The notes: a model not told the origin generated them from the sequence alone. 64,000 nt of DNA from Syngnathus acus (GCF_901709675.1 NC_051106.1:1586001-1650000), one strand, 5' to 3'. Positions 47,130-59,970 are shown, numbered from the stretch's first letter. Translations and numbers: made by a program.

Positions 47130-49664
47130 ATGGAGACCAACGGCCACCACCAGCGCGACGATGACAGCGCGGACGACGAGGGCGAAACACCCTCGAAGAG
47201 GCAGCCGCGCTCCGACACAGACGTGCCCGGCGCAGGCCGTCTTCTCCAGAGCGAGGCCGACAAGGTGGCGGCGGCCGGACGTGCTCCGTCGCCCCGCCGC
47301 GCCTCTGACGCTCCTCCGAGGCGTTGCAGCGATTCCGTGAAGAAGAGCAGGCCGCGTAAGTATTGTTGTGCCCTTAACAAAATAATAATAAAAGAAGACC
47401 TTTATAATTGTTGACTAGTCAGTGACATTTTCATCTTAGATTAATGAGACACATTTAATGAATAAATGAAGGTAAATGTCGGCGTAAATTGGCGGGCTTT
47501 GATGCACACGGTAATGTCAGACAATGGCGTTACAAAGGTAAAATTTGCGTTTTATGAGGTGTTTGAAGTATGTTGCTGTTGTGCAACAAGATGGCGTTGG
47601 CGGCACACACTGTTCCTCTGGGGGTGATGGTGATGATGGTGATCATCACCATCAGTACCACTATGAGATGGATGAATGCCATCATGTGATCATCACCGTC
47701 TGACATTTTCCCTCCAAAAGGCATTTGGACACTTGATTAGATTGATACGAATGGCCTCCGAATCAATTAAAAAAACAATCATTTCAATATATTCCCATTC
47801 CCTTATACATATGTGTGCAATCTACAATGCTATTTCATAACCTATACTATATTTATTCACGTAGCAGTTGCCATCCGAAAGTCACCGTCTGCATGTTGTC
47901 ATTTGAAACGTAGCATTCCCGTGGTTTGGCATGGACATCGGCGGCACACTGGTCAAGCTGGTGTACTTTGAGCCCCGTGACATCACAGCGGAGGAGGAGC
48001 AGGAGGAGGTAGAGAACCTGAAGAGCATCCGCCGTTACTTGACGTCCAACACGGCGTACGGCACCACAGGCATCCGCGACGTGCACCTGGAGCTGCGCGA
48101 GCTGACACTGTGCGGCCGCACAGGCAACCTGCACTTCATCCGCTTCCCCACGCAGGACCTGCCCGCCTTCCTGCAGATGGGCCGCACCAAGCACTTCTCC
48201 AGCCTGCACACCAGCCTCTGCGCCACCGGCGGCGGCGCTTACAAATTTGAGGCCGACTTCCGCTCGGTGCGCTAACCTTGCATGTTTGCTTGACGTCCGT
48301 CAGCTGCTGATATCACCCGATTCCTTCCGCCAACCCAGACAGCCGACCTGCAGTTGCACAAGCTGGACGAGCTGGACTGCCTGATCCGCGGCGTGCTTTA
48401 CATGGATGCGGTGGTCTCCCCAGGCCCGTCCGAGTGCTACTACTTTGAAAACCCGTCTGAGCCGGAGCGTTGCGTGCAGCGGCCGTACGCGCTAGAGAAC
48501 CCGTACCCGCTGCTGCTGGTCAATATCGGCTCCGGCGTCAGCATCCTCGCTGTCTACTCGGAGAATAACTACAAGCGTGTCACCGGGACCAGGTACACCC
48601 CCCCCGACCCCCACCCCCCCCCCCCTCCACACACACACACACACACTCCTTCCCCGCTAAGAAACAACGAACCAACCATATTTGCAAAACCATTCTTGTG
48701 AGATTGTCCGATACCCGCATGGACCCTGTTAGCGCTTACCGGCGGGGTGACTTTTCAGCCTGGGTGGGGGGACGTTCCTGGGCCTGTGCTGCCTGCTGAC
48801 GGGCTGCTCTACCTTCGAAGAGGCTTTGGCAATGGCGTCACAAGGCGAGAGCACCCGCGTCGACAAACTGGTGCGGGACATCTATGGAGGTGACTACGAG
48901 CGCTTCGGACTGCCGGGCTGGGCCGTGGCCTCCAGGTGCGCAATTCGGCCTGTGATGAACAACAACTATGACTTTGAAGAAACAAAGTTTTGTAATATTG
49001 TGACTTAAAAAAGAAAGTAATTGACCTTTCCCTGTTTTTGGCCACCTCGATAGTTTTGGCAACATGATGTCCAAAGACAAACGCGAGTCGGTGTCCAAGC
49101 AGGACCTGGCCAGGGCCACGTTGGTCACCATCACCAACAATATCGGCTCCATCACGCGCATGTGTGCGCTCAACGAGGTGAGTTGGTACCCGTCCGAGCG
49201 GTGACTTCTGCTGACAGTTGGCGTGGTCCTGCCTGCCTGCCTTCAGCCTCTTTACGGTGCTGCCTTGTGGCGTCTTGATCAAGCAGCATTGTACAGGGCT
49301 ATGAAGGCGCCGGGTTTGGCGTCTTCGGCCAACCGACTCAGGATCTCCTCCGCCGATGTTGTCCAAAAGAGCAAACGGGCTGATTAAAAGCCACAAATTG
49401 TGCTTTTCCGCAAGAACATCGAGCGCGTGGTATTTGTGGGCAACTTCCTGCGCGTCAACACGCTGTCCATGAAGCTGCTGGCCTACGCCATGGATTACTG
49501 GTCCAAAGGCCAACTCAAAGCACTCTTCTTGCGCCACGAGGTCAGCAAACACACAAACAGAATCCAAATTCTTGCGCTGTGCTGGATCTGAGACACTTAT
49601 TCTATTTTTTTAGGGTTACTTTGGAGCTGTTGGAGCTCTGCTGGAGCTGCTGCATCTGACCTGA
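47130..49664 (+). CDS. pank2: Pantothenate kinase 2
   Basis: Catalyses ATP-dependent phosphorylation of pantothenate, the first and controlling step of coenzyme A synthesis. Exons 47130-47355, 47914-48266, 48339-48592, 48759-48935, 49054-49177, 49415-49540, 49614-49664 join in phase to 436 residues. Residues 1-~77 are a variable polar N-terminus with a basic KKSRPR stretch. The kinase core starts [20 protein letters not shown] (nucleotide-binding), with [11 protein letters not shown] (catalytic Glu region), [30 protein letters not shown] and the C-terminal [13 protein letters not shown]. Core residues follow human PANK2 closely. Lying next to mavs, as on human 20p13, supports pank2 over pank1 or pank3. 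Whether the N-terminus directs mitochondrial import is unclear. The first exon's 5' end is also present as a dead copy at 41.45 kb. Confidence 0.93.
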
Positions 49665-49792
49665 AGCAGCCGAAAGAGAAAAAAAATGGACAAGGTCAAG
49701 CTGCTGCAAAGCAAAACAAAATGTTGCACTTTATATGGTCTGAAGCGTCCAAGTCATCGCTGCGTCGTGTTGTGTTTTTGTTACACCAAAAA

Positions 49793-49798
49793 AATAAA
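49793..49798 (+). terminator. Poly(A) signal of pank2
   Basis: AATAAA about 130 bases after the pank2 stop codon. Confidence 0.6.
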
Positions 49799-49819
49799 AG
49801 CCTCCGCCTTCCAAACTAG

Positions 49820-52500
49820 TTAACCTCTTAGCCCATTATCTGATGGTTGCTAACTAAAACAGCGGATACATCGGACACCTCTACTCATGATTGATTTGGC
49901 GAGGACAATAGCACACGTTTGTGTCAGTTTTGCGGACGTGTGGTCCTGTAAAATAAAAAAAAGTGCCTGCCTTGTGAAGACAATCGCTTTTGTATACTGT
50001 GAGGAAAACAAAGCTTGATTTGAAAGAGAAGGACCTTTTTTCTGTTTTAGGTTACCTATCCAAGTGTGATCATTCCCCAATAAATAACTTGATTACTGGC
50101 ACACGCTTGTTTCTTCACGCTGAGAATATGCTCACCAATTGAGTTTTTAAAAACATGTCCTTTAAAACCCCGTATTTTATAAATATTACAAATTATTATA
50201 AGAACCTCATGCTTGCGAAATAAATGAGGGCAGATTTGGAATCAGCGCAAACAAGAATCCTTATCCGTTACTTAATTGAGCATTACCTGGGGAACAGCAT
50301 GACGTCATGTTATGGGAGCTACATAACAGCGCTCATAAAAAGCAGTATTTTAAAAAAAAAGTCAATTTCAGCAGTTTAATTGCAAAATGTTCCCATCTTT
50401 TAACTCTTTTTCCCTACTTACCTTTCATTTTTTCTTCCCATTACGCAAGCATCAGACAGGCATGAAAGAGTCTGTGTGTGTCTCCCAGGAATTAGACCCA
50501 GCCCTCCTCCTTTTTCTTCCTCCTCTCCCCTCTTGGTCCTTTTGCTCCTTTCCGTCGGCCAGGCTGTACAGCTGGCAATTTGCAGACACCGCCGAGTAGG
50601 CGACGTCGTGCCTACCGTACACTTTTGAACTCTTGTTTATCTCCCCCAGCCCTCTTAACTACACCGGCAATTAGACGGAGCCAAGTGTGAAGGAAACGTG
50701 AAGGATTTCTCTGCCTTGTTTCACCACTTTTTGGACCATTTATTCCCCTGCCAAGAAAACAAAAGTAGTTGAAGCGCTCCCTCCACTCTGCATCATTAAG
50801 GTAAGCACGTAGACAGCTTACAATTGCAACTTTCCAAACACATAATTCAAAGAAAATGGAAATGTTGTGTAACTTAAAGTGTAGTGTGTTTGAATGGCTT
50901 GTGTGTTTACATGAGGCAAAAAGATAGGCACTGGCTATAAAGTGAAACTTTACGTAAATGACCGCAGTATCCTGTGAGTATTCCACCGGGCATCCTCCAA
51001 TTTTTCATGATGACGTCATGTTGAAAAAACTTTCAAGAAGGCAATTTCGGGGGGTCGCTGATGGTGTAGGGGTACACTTGCCTGTCTTGTGTGCCGACAC
51101 CGTGAGTTCGGTTCCCGCATATAACGTTGTGTGTGTGCGTGCGTGTGCGTGTATGTGTAAGAAATGCGGTGCAGTTTTGGGGTGAAAAATGAGATTAACT
51201 ATCAGGTTTATTACGTATTGAAAAATACAACTTTGTTTAAAAAGAAGCACATTTTATAAAAATACAGTTGCATCAAAAAATTTGTCTTTATCTTGGCAAA
51301 AAAATCTGAAAAACAAAGTTTTTATTGAAATACTACAATTCATTTTCCCAAAAAATCAACGTTATCTTTTAAATTACTTCATTCTCATAAAAAAAGTGTT
51401 TCTCCGCAAATATGACTGAAATATGATCTCCGTAATATTACAATTTACAAAAAGTAGGACTTTGTCTAGAAAAAGAATTGCCTGACTGTTCCGTCTTTCT
51501 GTGCGTGATGCACAGCCACTTGTGGCCAGCAACAAGACACTCCAAATCTGCTACGAGAGGAAGCGCTCTTGGGGTTTAGGCAGAGCTAGCTAGCTAACTG
51601 AACACACATGTAAACAAAGGTCCTCAAGTTATGCTATCATTCTCCTCAATTAAGTATCACACAGACTTTGCATATAATTCTATTATTTAAATATCCCATA
51701 TTTCGAAACAAATCTCACTTGAGAAGTTTTTTTATGAGTGACGACCACACCTTCCAAATTGCTACTTCAGCCACGGATCAAACGAATGAATCAGTCTTGT
51801 CGAAGAGGTTTCTTTGTGGCTTCTGGAAAATATTCCCCCCCTCGTGATCCCGACCCAGACAGTCCCCACACACACGTGCGAAATGTTCCCACTGTGATGT
51901 TGAGTCAGGCCGCTGGTTTGAGCAGCAGAAGACGCACAGCTGCCGTGCGGTCAGCGAGGTCAGCAACCTCTGGCACCAATACGGGGAAACGAGCAAACAC
52001 GCTGCGCCCATGGCTCAGTTTAGCACATGAGGTGTGATCGGGCCGTGAAAGAAAATTAAAAAAAAAAAAGGCTTTCTGAAGGTTTTATTTACAGGGGATG
52101 AAAGACTATCAATTTGGAATGGGCGAGTAGCGATACCAGGTATTGTATCGGATCCATGTTCTAAGATATCGGGTACTCGTGTAGAACGTCAATACTAACC
52201 GCTGATAATTAAGTCAAAAGAAGAAATAAATGAATGATTTGGACATCGAGTAAGTCCTCCTCGGTGGTAGTCGGGAAAACTCTCAGTCATGTTTTGGAGC
52301 GGGAGCCTCCCGTCTGGTGGTCTCTGTACAAACACAAGACACTACTGGATTTGTGCAGACCCCCCTGTGCCCCCCTCCCACCCTAAACGCACACAGAAAG
52401 TCGTCAATAGCACGTTTATGTAGCGTACAACTCAAAAGTCAAGCTAGCATCGTGTTCATTTGTGACGCGTATTGACAGTCAAATCAAATCTGTTTGATTT
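49820..52500. other. Intergenic region between pank2 and loxl3
   Basis: No domain-bearing frame. Probably contains the loxl3 promoter and non-coding first exon, which I could not place. It also holds a tRNA-SINE-like head near 51.05 kb. Confidence 0.5.
51048..51150 (+). mobile_element. tRNA-derived SINE head (fragment)
   Basis: GATGGTGTAGGGGTACACTT resembles a tRNA A box and GAGTTCGGTTCCCGC a B box about 45 bases later, followed by a GTGTGTGCGTGCG repeat. No stable cloverleaf is evident, so this is a retroelement head, not a tRNA gene. Confidence 0.5.
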
Positions 52501-52520
52501 GTTTGGCATGTAGGCGTAAA

Positions 52521-55500
52521 ATGTCGGCGTGGACCGGCAGGCGTCACCTGTCCCTCCTCTTCTTCCTGGCCTTGTGCTCGCCCTGCTGCCTCGCCCAGAT
52601 GCCGGCGCCGCTCACCACCCTTCGGCCGTCGGCGTCACCATCCGCCCCTCAGTCGCAGTCAGAGAGGCTGAAAGTGCGACTGGCCGGATTTCCGCGCAAG
52701 CACAATGAGGGCCGCGTGGAGCTCTTCTACAAGGGCGAGTGGGGCACCGTGTGCGACGACGACTTCTCCATCTCCAACGCCAACGTGCTGTGTCGACAGC
52801 TGGGTTTCGTCGAGGCCACCGGGTGGACACACAGCGCCAAATACGGAAAGGGACAAGGTAGGACGTGCCCCTATCGACTGCAGCCTATTGTTCGTTTATT
52901 GCCCCCAACATATTTCGCGGGAGTTACGTTACTGCGGTGAAGTCCGCCTAGCAACAAGTCAAGTGGTCCCATGTGTGGTAATTGCGTTCAAGGCAAGATC
53001 TGGCTGGACAACGTGCAATGCGGCGGCGGCGAGTCGAGCATCAGCGCATGCAAATCTCGCGGCTGGGGTAACAGCGACTGCACTCACGACGAGGATGCTG
53101 GCGTGGTGTGCAAAGACGAGAGGATCCCGGGATTCGTGGATGCCAACGTCATCGAGGTTGCTCCGCTCGGATGGAGTCTTTGCTCCTTTTCATCAGCATC
53201 ATTTCATTGCTTGTGTTTGGCAATACTTTGATTCTCGTAACCTTTCATCAGGCTCAAGTCGACGAGAACAAGCTGGAGGAGGTGCGCCTGCGCGCGGTGG
53301 TGGCGGCGGCCAAGAAGCGCCTGCCCATCACGGAAGGCGTTCTGGAGATCAAGTACAAGGACGGCTGGGCGCAGGTGTGCGACGCCGGCTGGACGGCCAA
53401 GAACACGCGTGTGGTCTGCGGCATGCTAGGATTCCCTCAGGAGAGGAAGTTCAACAAGAACTTCTACAGGTCAGTGGCGCCGGTCACCATGGTGTACCTA
53501 ATGTAGTGTCCATCTAAGGCAAGCTATTCCGTAATGAATTCTGCAGTCGTCCCATTTTCCAGCGTCGCTCCCAGTCACGCGGCTCTTTCTCTTTTTTGTT
53601 ATCCGGCTGCAGCAATGGGAACGACGATGACGTGTCTCGTAATTAGAGCACACAAAGAAAACACTACTAAGAAAAACAAAGCTGGAGCTTGTGCTATTTG
53701 CTCAAGTTCCTAAAAGGGCACATTTGCTCTCCTCTGAAGATATTTGTCTTTCGCATTCCAGGTGGACAGAGGAGAGAGCGAAAAATACTTTTCGTTAAAA
53801 AACGTGCGTGTGTGTCGTGCAGGCGTCTCGCAGGAGCTTGAGGAGAAGTTCGTGTGTGCGCGCGTGTGTGTTGTCTGTCAGGTGTGTGTGAAGCCTTGGT
53901 GGGAAGCAACCACATCCCGTGGCGGGGCTACTGTACATCCTGTTTAACGAGCCTTTGGCCACAAGGCGCAAGTGGTGACCTCGTTAACGATGTCGTGGAG
54001 CAATTTGTGCGTTTCAGTCCAAAGACAAAATCAAAAGCGACCATTTTCAAGCGCAAATTCAATTTGCTTTTTACTACTACGTCAACCTTCATCATTACTT
54101 CTACATTGGACCTTTTTCACCGCTTTTATGTGCTTTTACTTTTTGACACAGTTATTGGAGGCCGCTAGAGTGCGAAAACCTAGTTGCCGTGGCAACATTA
54201 CAGTCAATGTTTTGTCTTAATATCAGGCAGTGCAGCATCGATTTTACATGTCACTAGATATTGTGGCTATCGATGTATAGCTAGCAAGAAACTTTCATTG
54301 GAATTTTATCAGGTGGTGAGCGGGTGGAAAAAAACGTGTTTTGAGTTTCTAAATAAAATAAGCCACACAAGCCTGAAAGGTGGGTGCTAAATGTTTGGAA
54401 TATCTACGTCGTTATGTTTGACCTCAATTTGCGCTGCCGACTGGAATGTGAGCGCCGCAATTCACTGATGGTGACCTGACCCCCCCGCCCCCGCTTTGTC
54501 CCATCCTGCTGCAAAAAATGTACGCCAAATATGGACTGTAAGAAACTTGAGCTGGAACTCAAAGATAAAAAATACACTAAGAAATGTGAGCGCATGTGGC
54601 TGTGTGGTGGTTGCAGACGTTTGAGAAAGCGCACCGCCAAGAGGGTGTCCAGGTCAAAGGTTACCATCACAGCAGGCGCCAGGTACTCTGTCGCCGGGAG
54701 GAAAACGTGCCCGCCTCGCCGTCCGTGTTCTCGTTTTCCTCTTAGAGTAGCTACTAACACTTTTCATAACTAGATGAATGTGTCAATAACCATTTGTAAC
54801 CCGAGTTTAGACTCAAGTCACACACAAGTTGACTTTTTACAGTATTGAAGAAGTCAACCTGTTCTGCGTGAGTGTTTGTCTATTAAACTCATGCTCATTT
54901 AAATGCGTTTGCATGTCGGAAAGACTTTGTGATGTGATTGATTCTTCAACAACAAACAACTTGGTGGCATTGTATTTGAGAACTCAGGTTCCAAAACTCA
55001 TAAAGTTGTTCCAGTTCGGCAACTAAATGGACAATTGTGGGAAAATTTTGAGTTTAACTTTATCCTGCAATTCTAATGGTTTTGTTGAAGAACCCTCCAA
55101 AGTTCTCCTGGTAGGTCATTGAGGTGGTCGTACACTTGTGCTCTTCACATTGATTCAGGATGCGTCACTTTCAACCAGCCTGTTCTGACTAAAAAAGAAA
55201 AAACAAAGTGACACATTCCTTCTGAAACAAGTATTCCAAATGCTTTTAATGCCGTGGGGCTAAAATTGTGCAGTCTAACGCGTGTTTACCTTACAGGCAG
55301 ACAGCTAAAGCTAACGCTAAGTCTAAACAGAGCAACCCCGGCCCAAGGTAACGTGAGCACTTGTAAACGTTTTCTCGTGGTTATTAAAAAAAAAAAAACA
55401 GCAACAACAATTGACTCAAAGCCGACTGATATGTGGACTGATTTTACAAAAAGGACCCATGGTCAACATTTACTCCCGGTATACGTGACTCAAGTTGACA

Positions 55501-58500
55501 ATGCGTCCGGTGCCTTGGCAGGTTGTTTTTGGAGCGGCAGAGGAACGTGTACCGCGTGCACTCGGTGGCGTGCGCGGGCACCGAGGTGCACTTGGCTGCG
55601 TGCCCCATGGAGTTCAACGGGCCCAACACCACGGCGTTGTGCCGCGGCGGCTCTCCCGTCGTCGTCAGTTGCGCGCCGGGGCTGCTCTTCATGCAACACC
55701 ACGCCGCACTGAAGAAGAAAACCAAAACTTCGGTAAGGGCCCGCTTGCCTCCAACAAACTCTGACTCGCGGTCGTTACACAACATTATATGAGCCCCTTT
55801 TTTTCTCTCTCTGTCTCGATAGAGCACGGTGAGGCTGAAGGGCGGGGCCCGGCTGGGCGAGGGCCGCGTGGAGGTGTTGAAGGGCGGCGAGTGGGGCAGC
55901 GTGTGTGACGACCGCTGGGACCTGCAGTCGGCCAGCGTGGTTTGCAGGGAGCTGGGCTTCGGCAGTGCCAAGGAGGCCATGACGGGGGGACGCATGGGCC
56001 AAGGTGAGCCTCACTTTCTTCACATGGGAGGCTTTTGAATGTCTTGAAAACACAAATCTACCCATTTTAAAATACATCGGCAGACCGCTAAATCTTGCAG
56101 ACTTTCCACTCTGGTGAAGTCAAGCGAGGGATTGTTCCTAATTCCATGACGAGGGTCGTTTATGGTACAGTTCCTCTTTTCAGCAAATCAAGGACAACAT
56201 TTTTTTCCCCACGAACGTGTTGTTTGCTAACGCTTGCTTAAATAAACCTTCCTGGTTCAAAGTGCTTTCCCAGTGCCTGTAAAAAAATATAAACATCATG
56301 TTTGTTTGTTTGTTTGTTTGTTTGTTTGTTTGTTTGTTTGTTTGTTTGTTTTTCCAGGAGTCGGTCCCATCTACATGAACGAGGTGAAGTGCTCGGGCCT
56401 AGAGCGTTCCATCTGGAACTGCCCGTTCAAGAACATCACATCGGAGGACTGCCAGCACACAGAGGACGCCGCCGTGCGCTGCAACGTTCCCTACATGGGC
56501 CTGGAGAACTCGGTCAGAGCGACACCTCTCTCTTTGGGCCAGCACGTTAGTCACATGTCACGTGTACGGCTCTTGTGATTGGTCACTCAGTGAAATGTCT
56601 TTTTTGCTACTAATATTTTGTGATGATGTCATGCCGAGACATGATCACGCCAATTTAGTGCCTAGTTGACTAATGTGATCACAAAAATACACTAACAAAC
56701 TCACATGGCCTCATGATGGACGTCACGATTTCCATACTGCCATGCAATTGCTCTCAAAGGCTCCAGTGGGATCCCTCCCAAAAAACGAGCTTTTGGTTCC
56801 GATCCCTCTGGATCTTTGCACTAACCCCGGCTGGGCCCCGCCACACAGATCCGACTCGGAGGGGGGCGGACCCGCTACGAGGGCCGCGTTGAGGTTCTGG
56901 GTACCAACGCCAATGGCACGGAAGGCTGGGGTCTGATCTGTGGCGAGACCTGGACCACCAAGGAGGCTATAGTGGCCTGCAGGCAGCTAGGCCTGGGCTA
57001 TGCTAACCAGGCTAACCAAGTAGGTTGCTAACACCTGACGTAGCCGGCTGAATTTATTTGGGCGATTCTTTTATTATTTTTTACTGGTTGATGGCCAAAC
57101 GTGTTCTTTTTCATTTGTGCTTTCTGCTAAAAATGTGACAGTACATAATAACTAATAGCTTTTCTTTGTGGCGTGCAAAGAAAAACATCCCGCGTTCCTG
57201 GTCCGAGGACTGACCTCATCCCACCCCTGCAAAAAAAAACCCCGCTTACATTCAATCTCGTGCCTGGCACACGTCTTTCACTGCCTGCACACAACTTGTG
57301 CCATTTGAGGTTGAATTTGAATTCCTAACGCATTGATATATGAAGGTAAAAATTGGCATGCAAAAAATATCAATTATCTCCCCAAAAGAATCAAGGTAAA
57401 AACAATTTCAACATCTCAAAAAATGAAGTCTTCACATTCAAACATGAGATGGCACAAACGCAATCAAACCATTGTCAGTTTCTCCGATATCAAGTTGAGC
57501 TCCATCGGTCATGTGACACTGAAAGTGACAAGGCCTTTCAAAAAAGTCAGTATTAGAATTTGCGAATGAGCTCGGATGGCTGAGTGACTCCCAGCAGGGC
57601 GTGTGGTTCCGCAGATCCGGCTAGTGGGCGGCCGCAGCACGTACGAGGGCCGGGTGGAGCTTCGGGTAGGCTCCAGGTGGGGTACGGTTTGCAGCGCAGG
57701 CTGGAGCACCAGGGAGGCCATGGTGGCGTGCAGGCAGCTCGGCCTGGGCTACTCCATGCACGCCATCACCGTAAGAAGACCATTGTGATTAGTGAATTAA
57801 ATGTTTTGCTTAGCCCATCTACAAATCTGTCCATTTCAAAATGGCCACCTCTGCGCTTGCGTCTTCAACTCGCGATGACTTCCTGAGCGTGTGTCTTCTA
57901 TGCTCTGATTGGCCGGCCGTTCTGTGTTCGCCCCACCTCCCAAGGAAACGTGGTACTGGGACAGCAGCAACGTGACCGAGATGATTTTGAGTGGCGTCAA
58001 GTGCACCGGAGATGAGATGTCGCTGATGCACTGCCAGCGACACAAGACGCTCAATTGCCAGAAGGCCACCGCCAAGTTCGCAGCCGGCGTCATCTGCTCA
58101 GAGAGTGAGTGACAAGGGAATGTTTTTTTTTTTTTTTAATTCAATAATGGGTATAACTTAAGTAGTCTAAAAGGTGTTTTTCCGCTTGGGGTGCAGCGAC
58201 GTCCGACCTGGTCCTGAACGCCACGCTGGTGCAGCAGTCGGTCTACATCGAGGACCGACCCCTGCACATGCTCTACTGCGCCGCCGAGGAGGACTGCCTG
58301 TCCAAGACGGCCGCCAAGGCCAACTGGCCCTACGGGCACCGCCGCCTTCTGCGCTTCTCTTCGCAGATCCACAACATCGGGCGCGCTGACTTCAAGCCCA
58401 AAGCTGGACGCCACTCGTGGGTGTGGCACGCCTGTCACGGGTAAGAAAAACAAAACAAAAAACACTCAAGTGGCAGCCATTTTAATATTCATTTCTCCTG

Positions 58501-59610
58501 GATGTTTCTTGAAAGCTTAAAAGGTACTCCTGTGTTTTCTCAGACATTACCACAGTATGGATATTTTCACCCATTACGATCTCCTGAACGCCAACGGAAG
58601 CAAAGTGGCCGAAGGGCACAAAGCCAGTTTCTGTCTGGAGGACTCTGACTGCGAGGAAGGTCAACACAAACTTTTCATGCCGGTCAAATATTCTGAAATA
58701 CGTATATGCAGCATTGTGGTTGCAGTTCATGTACTGTCCTTTGAACGCATTATATGCATACAAAATAATTTTTGGGGATTTTTATCCAATGATGACCTTG
58801 CACCACACGCAGGTGTTTCCAAGCGTTACGAGTGTGCCAACTTTGGTGACCAGGGCATCACAGTGGGCTGCTGGGACATGTACCGCCACGACATCGACTG
58901 CCAGTGGATTGACATCACAGACGTCAAACCTGGAAATTACATCATGCAGGTAGCAAGCGCACACTCCGTGGCACACATGCTTCTGATTGGGTCCATTTGG
59001 GCCACTTCCCTTGTCGGGGGGAGCCGCAAATGGCTGCTTGGAACCAAAATGGCTGCTTCTAGTTTTGGGCATCCTGTCATGTATGCCCAATTTTGTGTTG
59101 CCCGCTACGACTGGTGTCAGGGGGAGTTCCTCAAGGAAATGTTTGAGGTCCATTCAGTTTTCATGGCATTTACTTTCTAGTGGTGGAATGTGTTCCAAAA
59201 TCTTTCTCCAGGTAGCATGAAGGTTGTTCTTGTGCTCTGCAGTGGTTTACTCGTGTTGCAAAAATAAAAGAGAAGCATTTTTATTTTTTTGCCCTTCATC
59301 TCCTCATCCAACCCAACTTTGCTTTTACTTCCCGGTCCACGCAGGTGGTGATAAACCCAAACTTAGAAGTGGCCGAGAGCGACTTCACCAATAACGCCAT
59401 GAAGTGCAACTGCAAGTACGACGGCCATCGGATCTGGTTCCACAACTGCCACGTCGGTAAGTTGCCGCCGCACTCTTTTCGGGATGATGAAAATGGCTTC
59501 ACTTTGTTGAAACCGCAATCATATGTCCTTCCACAGGTGATGCCTTCAGCGAGGAGGCGGAGAGAAGGTTCGAGAAGTACCCAGGACAGTTGAATAACCA
59601 GATTTCTTAA
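52521..59610 (+). CDS. loxl3: Lysyl oxidase homologue 3, four SRCR domains plus LOX domain
   Basis: Secreted copper amine oxidase that converts peptidyl lysine to allysine for collagen/elastin cross-linking. Coding exons: 52521-52857, 52993-53156, 53252-53469, 55522-55732, 55823-56003, 56358-56512, then either 56849-57019 or 57615-57770, then 57945-58104, 58197-58440, 58544-58659, 58813-58949, 59345-59456, 59537-59610. This gives 759 or 754 residues; human LOXL3 has 753. A signal peptide ([16 protein letters not shown]) is followed by four SRCR domains (residues ~48-530), then LOX: copper ligands in [17 protein letters not shown] lysine in [14 protein letters not shown] tyrosine in [31 protein letters not shown] and ANWPYGHRR identify LOXL3 over LOXL2/4. 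All junctions keep phase. Oddity: duplicated SRCR4 exon. Confidence 0.94.
56301..56350. repeat. (TTTG)n microsatellite abutting a loxl3 splice acceptor
   Basis: About 12 TTTG units end 7 bases before the AG of the exon at 56358, so the repeat supplies the polypyrimidine-like tract. Confidence 0.95.
56849..57019 (+). other. loxl3: loxl3 alternative SRCR4 exon, version A
   Basis: 57 codons in phase 0 on both sides (acceptor CCACACAG, donor CAA/GTAGGT). Encodes [29 protein letters not shown] and [21 protein letters not shown] and GLGYAN are the same as human LOXL3 in this domain, so A looks like the ancestral version. Confidence 0.88.
57615..57770 (+). other. loxl3: loxl3 alternative SRCR4 exon, version B
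   Basis: 52 codons, also phase 0 on both sides (acceptor TTCCGCAG, donor ATCACC/GTAAGA). Encodes [29 protein letters not shown] and [15 protein letters not shown]. It keeps both domain cysteines and joins in frame to the same downstream ETWYWDSSN exon. Including both A and B would duplicate half a domain, so mutually exclusive use is likely. Confidence 0.85.
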
Positions 59611-59881
59611 TCCCAACAAGCGACGGGTGGAAGGAGATATCACGGCGTACGTTTAGGGCACTCGCCGTTGTTTTTCTTTCCTCTACGTAGCAAGGTTTCA
59701 GTGAGGAAGCGTCCATTTTGAAAATCAGCGCTTGAGCTGTTTTCAGTCATTCTTTTTCTTGTGAATGTATTTATTTCCCGTTCAAAGGTGCTCCAAAGAT
59801 TCCCAGGATTATTTTGTGAGATGCGACGCTGTTTTATTTTGTTTTTTTAAGATTTTACAACAAAGTTTGGACAATGGTAAA

Positions 59882-59887
59882 TAAATA
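59882..59887 (+). terminator. Poly(A) signal of loxl3
   Basis: Overlapping AATAAATAAA about 270 bases after the stop codon. Confidence 0.65.
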
Positions 59888-59970
59888 AAAATGCTGTATG
59901 TACACTGATATAATCACACCTGCTGCACTCAATTAAATGAGATGATGAATTTGTAAGAAACAGTTTTCAA

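Larger units (their letters stand above)
41557..47240 (+). repeat. Tandem duplication unit 2 (mavs copy 2 plus start of intact pank2)
   Basis: Second unit, about 1 kb longer than unit 1. The difference comes from a 733-bp hAT insertion in intron 1, a SINE tail at 46.16 kb, a repeat fragment at 45.69-45.83 kb and small indels. It runs directly into intact pank2, so unit 2 carries the original pank2 junction. Confidence 0.9.

Noticed and set aside
36874-47240. Assembly artefact (two haplotypes placed in tandem) as the sole explanation of the mavs pair
   Set aside because: Not excluded, but the truncated and decayed pank2 stub, the private insertions and coding divergence well above intron divergence are hard to explain by allelism. 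Kept as the stated refutation test.
47620-47700. GATGGTGATGATGGTGATCATCACCATC inverted stretch in pank2 intron 1, considered as a structured RNA
   Set aside because: It is a simple GAT/ATC trinucleotide repeat that is self-complementary by composition; nothing else supports an RNA gene.
51048-51118. Possible tRNA gene
   Set aside because: A- and B-box-like text is present, but no acceptor stem or anticodon arm could be folded; better explained as a SINE head.
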